From JBFXAF01 sp050184585 (GTDB taxonomy: Bacteria; Pseudomonadota; Alphaproteobacteria; Rhizobiales; Rhizobiaceae): a stretch of 64,000 nucleotides of DNA. The position numbers and the translations under genes were made by a program. The stretch lies in the NCBI GenBank assembly GCA_050184585.1, contig JBFXAF010000002.1, positions 62,001 to 126,000 of the forward strand, in the 5' to 3' direction. Under the pieces are notes generated by a model. That model saw only the letters and a program-made list of their open reading frames with translations. It ran no database searches and had not been told where the DNA came from. Shown here piece by piece: positions 60,236 through 64,000 of the stretch (position 1 is its first letter; the number at the start of each line of letters is the position of its first letter).

Positions 60236-60391
60236 GCCCCCCTCTGTCCTGCCGGACATCTCCCCCACGCGGGGGGAGATCAGCCGGCCGCATTGGTTTC
60301 GCCAACTGGCGATATTGCTGGAAAAGCGACAAGGCTGAAGCCGCCAATCTCCCCCCGCGTGGGGGAGATGTCCGGCAGGACAGAGGGGGGC
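60236..60391. repeat. Inverted-repeat element with perfect 45-bp arms
   Basis: The left arm 60236-60280 and right arm 60347-60391 are exact inverse copies; each holds a GTCCTGCCGGACATC word and a C/G-run pair. The 66-base centre is weakly self-complementary. Total about 156 bases. Palindromic units with CCTGCCGGACATCTCCCCC are widespread between genes of Mesorhizobium-type genomes (recalled, not searched). It looks like a MITE or REP-type insertion between ycnI and copCD and its right arm ends within the likely start of copCD. Confidence 0.88.
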
Positions 60392-61993
60392 GCTGTCCCG
60401 CCGACCTATCTTGCGCGGTGGGCTGCAAAAGCACTGCTGCTCGTCATCCTGCTCCTCCTCTCCCCCCTTCCCGCCCTCGCCCACGCCACGCTCATCTCCT
60501 CCAATCCGGTCGACGGATCGGTGATCGCCGCCACCCCGGCCGACGTCACCCTGCAATTCAACGAGCCGGTCAGCCCGACCGACCTGAAGCTCGTGACCCC
60601 GGCAGGCGCGATCACGCCGCTTTCGGACGCACGCGCCGAAAATGCTTCGATCGTCGTGCCGCTGCCGCCGCTCGAGCACGGAACCCACCTCGTCTCCTGG
60701 CGCGCCGTGTCGGCCGACGGACATCCGGTCGGCGGCTCATTGGTGTTCTCGGTCGGCGCACCGAGCCAGGGTGCGCTGCCGACGCTCCCCGACGGCCTCG
60801 GCGACAGCGAGCGTGCGGCGATGTGGCTGTCCCGCCTGGCGAGTTACCTCGGCCTCTTCCTCGGCGTAGGCGGCGCCTTCTTCCTCGCCATCATCGCACC
60901 GGAAGCAAGAGCGCGCTGGACGAGCATGCCCTTCGTCGCAGTCGGCCTCCTCGCCCTCCCGATGGCGCTTGCCCTGCAAGGGCTCGACGCATTGGGCTCC
61001 ACACTGGGATCCGTGCTTGATCCTGCGGCGTGGCGCGCCGGCTTCGCCACCAGCTATGGCGCCACGGCGGCGATCGCCTTCGCGGCGCTGCTTCTGGCGG
61101 CCGGGTCGCTGTGTGTTCGGCCGGTCCCGCTGCGCCGTTCGCTCGCCACTGTCGCGCTGCTGGGTGTGGGGTCGGCGCTTGCCGCCAGCGGCCACGCGAG
61201 CGCCGCCGCGCCGCAAGGGCTGATGTGTCCGGCCGTGTTCCTCCACGCCGTCTCGATCGCTTTCTGGATCGGCGCGCTCATGCCGCTTGGCATGCTCCTA
61301 GCCGGCCGCGATCCGGGAGCCGGCGTAGCGCTCCGCCGCTTCTCGGCCGTCATTCCCCTCGTGGTCGCAGCGCTTGCGATCTCGGGCGCGACCATCGCGG
61401 TCGTGCAGGTCGAACAACCCGCCGCGCTGGCGTCCACGCGCTATGGGCAGATCCTGCTCGCCAAGCTCGCGCTGGTCGCGGTGCTGCTGGGCATGGCTGC
61501 GTATAATCGCTGGGAACTGACCAAACCGGCAGCGCAGGGTTCGCAGACGGCGTCGAAGGGGCTGGGACGGTCGGCGCTCATCGAGGCGGGGCTCGCAGCC
61601 GTCATCCTCGCGCTCGCCGCCGGCTGGCGCTTCACCCCGCCACCCCGCGTGCTCGCCATCGAGGCGGCGAAGCCGGCCTTCACCCACATCCACATCGGGA
61701 CCGCCATGGCCGACGTGTCGGTCGCTCCGGGGCGCGTGGGAGAAGTAGAGGTCCTCGTGTTTCCCATGCATCCCGACATGCGGCCGCTGGAGGCCAAGGA
61801 AGTCATCGTGGAGTTCTCCCTGCCCGAGGCCGGCGTCGAGCCGCTGCGCAGGAAGGCCGAACGCATCGAGACAGGCGGCTGGACCGCGGAACTCGCCCTG
61901 CCGCTTCCCGGCGCATGGACCGTGAAGCTGGAGGTGATGGTGTCCGACTTCGACAAGGTGACGATGGATGCCCCGGTCGAGATCAGGCCGTGA
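60368..61993 (+). CDS. copCD: CopC-CopD fusion copper protein with C-terminal YtkA-like domain
   Basis: 541 residues from an ATG at 60368 that lies in the right arm of an inverted repeat, with the arm's GGGGGAG as ribosome site. A signal segment follows (KALLLVILLLLSPLPALA), giving a mature His (HATLISSNPVDGS). CopC domain (about 38-135) with DGHPVGGSLVF; CopD membrane part with eight helices (about 150-425); C-terminal YtkA-like domain (about 440-541, THIHIGTAMADVSVAPG). Role: copper uptake or tolerance in the periplasm and inner membrane. An upstream in-frame start at 60224 would read through the repeat and is less likely. Confidence 0.85.
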   Translation: MSGRTEGGAVPPTYLARWAAKALLLVILLLLSPLPALAHATLISSNPVDGSVIAATPADVTLQFNEPVSPTDLKLVTPAGAITPLSDARAENASIVVPLPPLEHGTHLVSWRAVSADGHPVGGSLVFSVGAPSQGALPTLPDGLGDSERAAMWLSRLASYLGLFLGVGGAFFLAIIAPEARARWTSMPFVAVGLLALPMALALQGLDALGSTLGSVLDPAAWRAGFATSYGATAAIAFAALLLAAGSLCVRPVPLRRSLATVALLGVGSALAASGHASAAAPQGLMCPAVFLHAVSIAFWIGALMPLGMLLAGRDPGAGVALRRFSAVIPLVVAALAISGATIAVVQVEQPAALASTRYGQILLAKLALVAVLLGMAAYNRWELTKPAAQGSQTASKGLGRSALIEAGLAAVILALAAGWRFTPPPRVLAIEAAKPAFTHIHIGTAMADVSVAPGRVGEVEVLVFPMHPDMRPLEAKEVIVEFSLPEAGVEPLRRKAERIETGGWTAELALPLPGAWTVKLEVMVSDFDKVTMDAPVEIRP

Positions 61994-62107
61994 CCTGAAT
62001 CGCGACGAGATTTGGATCAGCAATCCGATTGGTCCACGACATCCGCCCTTGCGGCGGTCGCCAGCGGACGGCAATGTGGTCGTTCAAGGCTGAACAGGAT
62101 TCCATGC

Positions 62108-62569
62108 ATGACCACGAGGACATGGGCCTACGAGGATTTCGAGGAAGGCGGATCGATCGTGCTCGGCACGAAGACCGTCACCGCGGACGAAATCATCGAG
62201 TTCGCATCCGAGTTCGACCCGCAGCCGATGCATCTCGACGAGGAAGCCGGCAGGGCGAGCATACTCGGCGGGTTGGCGGCGTCGGGCTGGCACACATGCT
62301 CGATGTTCATGCGCATGATGTGCGACGGCTTCCTGCTCGATTCCACGTCCCAGGGTTCGCCGGGCATCGACTATGTGCGCTGGAAGCGGCCGCTGCTCGC
62401 CGGCGACACGGTGACCGGTCACGCGAAGATCGTTGCCAAGCGCCTGTCGAAATCGAAGCCGGATCTCGGCTTGGTCACTGTTGAAAGTAGCCTCGTCAAC
62501 CAGCGCGGCGAGACGGTGCTGGAACTCCAGAACACCGGCATGTTCCTGACCCGGGAGACGGCGCGGTGA
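62108..62569 (+). CDS. MaoC-family hydratase (first of pair)
   Basis: 153 residues from the ATG at 62108. A hotdog hydratase with FDPQPMHLDEEAG as the D-x4-H active-site pattern and GLAASGWHTCSMFMRMM helix. Hydrates or dehydrates (R)-3-hydroxyacyl-CoA-type substrates; exact substrate unknown. Its stop overlaps the next MaoC start by four bases (GTGA), so the pair may form a heterodimer. Single-domain MaoC pairs often act like one two-domain enzyme. Confidence 0.88.
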   Translation: MTTRTWAYEDFEEGGSIVLGTKTVTADEIIEFASEFDPQPMHLDEEAGRASILGGLAASGWHTCSMFMRMMCDGFLLDSTSQGSPGIDYVRWKRPLLAGDTVTGHAKIVAKRLSKSKPDLGLVTVESSLVNQRGETVLELQNTGMFLTRETAR

Positions 62570-63036
62570 CCTTCGAGGATTATCTGGGGATCGGCGAGAC
62601 CGTCGCGATCGGCGCCCACACATTCGAGGCCGACGAGATCAAGGCGTTCGCCGCGAAATACGACCCTCAGCCTTTCCATCTCGACGAGGCTGCGGCCGAA
62701 CGCAGTGTGTTCCGGCGGCTGTGCGCCTCTGGCTGGCACACGGCCTGCACCTGGATGAAGTACAACATGAAGACACGCGTCGATCAGGGCGCCCCGCGCT
62801 GGACAGGCGAAGGTCCGGCGCCGGTGTTCGGGCCCTCCCCCGGCTTCACGGACCTCAAATGGCCGAAGCCCGTCTATGTTGGAGAGACCGTGACGTTTTC
62901 ACGGCGGCCGCTCTCCGTCCGCAGGCGCGAGGCGAAACCGGGATGGCACATCATGAGTCTGCTCGCGGAGGGCCATGACAGCGCCGGCGACAAGGTGATC
63001 GAATTCACCAGCGGCGTACTGATCCACAAGCCCTGA
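62566..63036 (+). CDS. MaoC-family hydratase (second of pair)
   Basis: 156 residues from a GTG at 62566 overlapping the previous stop. YDPQPFHLDEAAA holds the D-x4-H pattern, and LCASGWHTACTWMKYNMK and FTDLKWPKPVYVGETV are MaoC segments. Similar in size and motifs to its partner but with diverged C-terminal half. Together they suggest a heteromeric hydratase for a CoA ester. Convergent with the DM13 gene. Confidence 0.88.
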   Translation: MTFEDYLGIGETVAIGAHTFEADEIKAFAAKYDPQPFHLDEAAAERSVFRRLCASGWHTACTWMKYNMKTRVDQGAPRWTGEGPAPVFGPSPGFTDLKWPKPVYVGETVTFSRRPLSVRRREAKPGWHIMSLLAEGHDSAGDKVIEFTSGVLIHKP

Positions 63037-63042
63037 GAGGCT

Positions 63043-63522
63043 TCATCGGCCAAACGTCAGGTCTGCCGGCGAGATCAGTACCGAGAACTGTTCGCACCAG
63101 ATGATGACGCTCTGGTAGTCCTGCGGGTTCACCCCCGCCGGGATCGCATAGTTCTGGCTGCCTTTGAATGCGCGCAGCCGGCCGAGGTCGACGAACATCG
63201 CATTGCCCAGATCGCCCGATGAGCGGATGGCCGGCTTCGGGACGAGATAAACGTGGTACTTCGGCCCCGGCCCGACCTGAAAGTCCTCGTGCAGGCGGAC
63301 ATGGTCGGAAAACACCGAAACCTCGCCGCGGCCGTAGTGGACGGGATCGCTCGGGTTGGCGTGGATGAAGCGGCCGGAGCCGATGCGCTCGGACTGTTCC
63401 GTCCTCGGCTCCTCGGCCGCCGGCGGCGGAGGAAACACGTAGGGAAATAAAAAGAAGCCCAGCGCGACGCCGAAGCCCGTACCCAAAACCGCCCCGAAGA
63501 GAAATACGAGCAGCCAGCGCAT
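63043..63522 (-). CDS. Membrane-anchored DM13-domain protein
   Basis: 159 residues from the ATG at 63522 (GGGAGG upstream). One N-terminal membrane helix (about 3-27) with a Pro-rich stalk, then a DM13 domain (about 45-155: GSGRFIHANPSDPVHYGRGE; LHEDFQVGPGPKYHVYLVP; YQSVIIWCEQFSVLISPADL). The WCEQF segment holds the conserved Cys that is proposed to be redox-active in DM13 proteins. Faces the periplasm. Function not established. Confidence 0.86.
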   Translation of the reverse strand: MRWLLVFLFGAVLGTGFGVALGFFLFPYVFPPPPAAEEPRTEQSERIGSGRFIHANPSDPVHYGRGEVSVFSDHVRLHEDFQVGPGPKYHVYLVPKPAIRSSGDLGNAMFVDLGRLRAFKGSQNYAIPAGVNPQDYQSVIIWCEQFSVLISPADLTFGR

Positions 63523-63584
63523 CCCCTGCCTCCCCCCGCCGGCATGGGACCACGATCGTCGCGGTCGGGCAACCCGACCGGTCG

Positions 63585-63824
63585 TCAGCCTTCCACTACG
63601 GTCTCCGGCCGGTCGTCGCCGCGCGACGTCTCCAGCCGCCACTTGCCCGAGGCGTCCTCGTATTCGATGTCGTGGGTCTCGCCGCCGAGCTGCTGCTCGG
63701 CGGCCGCGCGCCTGGCGGCGGCAAGCGCATCCTCGCGGCTCGGATGCGTCTCGGAAAACACGTCGCCCACCTTGTAGGCCCAGCCGCCGTCGTGCTCGAC
63801 GATCCTGTAGGTCACCTTGGCCAT
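63585..63824 (-). CDS. DUF2188 domain-containing small protein
   Basis: 79 residues, cytoplasmic. YRIVEHDGGWAYKVGDVFSE followed by THPSREDALAAARRAAAEQQ is the DUF2188 pattern. Ends in an acidic/Arg region. Function unknown. Between the DM13 gene and apt on the same strand. Confidence 0.87.
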   Translation of the reverse strand: MAKVTYRIVEHDGGWAYKVGDVFSETHPSREDALAAARRAAAEQQLGGETHDIEYEDASGKWRLETSRGDDRPETVVEG

Positions 63825-63876
63825 GCTCGTCTCCTGTGCTTGACCGAGAACGGATGGCGGCGCTGCTCGTTCCGGA

Positions 63877-64000
63877 TCAGTGCCCCTCGAAGGCGACCAG
63901 CGTCCTCACCGAGACCCCGAGCCCTTCCAGCTTCCTGCGCCCGCCGAGGTCGGGCAGATCGATGACGAAGCAGGCCGACACGATGTCGGCGCCCATCTGG
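63877..64000 (-). CDS. apt: Adenine phosphoribosyltransferase, 3' end only
   Basis: 41 codons before the window edge. The end MGADIVSACFVIDLPDLGGR followed by RKLEGLGVSVRTLVAFEGH and a TGA is the characteristic C-terminus of bacterial Apt, which makes AMP from adenine and PRPP. The PRPP-binding loop and the start lie beyond position 64000. The stop is at 63879-63877. Confidence 0.85.
   Translation of the reverse strand, partial: QMGADIVSACFVIDLPDLGGRRKLEGLGVSVRTLVAFEGH

Noticed and set aside
60224..60367. N-terminal extension of copCD from 60224
   Set aside because: It would translate the inverted-repeat element before the signal peptide, which is not expected for an exported protein.

Overview
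The window is GC-rich chromosomal DNA from an alphaproteobacterium of the order Hyphomicrobiales (Rhizobiales), most like the Mesorhizobium/Phyllobacteriaceae group. The evidence is the linkage of an lsrB/vtlR-type LysR gene, trxB and an lrp-type gene with an AbcR-like small RNA beside them, the greA, pth-rplY, lgt-midA-pgeF and prs neighbourhoods, and the many DUF families common in this order. It is mostly core chromosome with a few accessory insertions. No phage, IS element, CRISPR array, rRNA or convincing tRNA was seen.

Layout. 0-5 kb: secreted and membrane hypotheticals, a lipoprotein lytic transglycosylase and a beta-hydroxyacid dehydrogenase. 5-9 kb: cspA, a tandem EAL pair (one intact, one degenerate) and aspartate aminotransferase. 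9-14 kb: a 1595-residue autotransporter. 14-17 kb: an EF-G-like GTPase and msrP. 17-20 kb: AbcR-like sRNA, lsrB/vtlR, trxB, lrp. 20-23 kb: two LPS heptosyltransferases and greA. 23-30 kb: secreted enzymes and hypotheticals, including two extensin-family proteins. 30-33.4 kb: a CNNM/CorC protein, an HxlR-FMN reductase pair and a thioesterase. 33.5-36.4 kb: GMC oxidoreductase plus enolase-superfamily dehydratase. 36.4-40.5 kb: a tightly overlapped GlpD-like / lipid kinase / alkyl-DHAP-synthase-like operon. 40.6-44.4 kb: a bufferin operon (bufA-bufB-bufC-doxX) divergent from sigF-nrsF. 44.5-53 kb: glycosyltransferase, csaA, ybjN, ubiK, lgt-midA-pgeF-M24 operon, prs. 53-58 kb: chrA, ychF, a VapBC-type module, pth, rplY. 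58-64 kb: a LysR regulator, a copper locus (DUF2946, ycnI, copCD) with a perfect inverted-repeat element at its junction, two MaoC hydratases, DM13 and DUF2188 proteins, and the 3' end of apt.

The strongest systems-level readings are these. (1) A LysR regulator sits next to an Hfq-type anti-Shine-Dalgarno sRNA whose promoter carries a matching inverted repeat. (2) A copper-buffering peptide operon has a matching ECF sigma promoter on the divergent sigF-nrsF side. (3) Three lipid-metabolism genes overlap by 1-4 bases in an arrangement that recalls the Rv2249c-Rv2252 region of Mycobacterium tuberculosis. (4) A 45-bp-arm palindromic element ends inside the probable start of copCD. All assignments come from reading the sequence and recalling family motifs; no database search was run.
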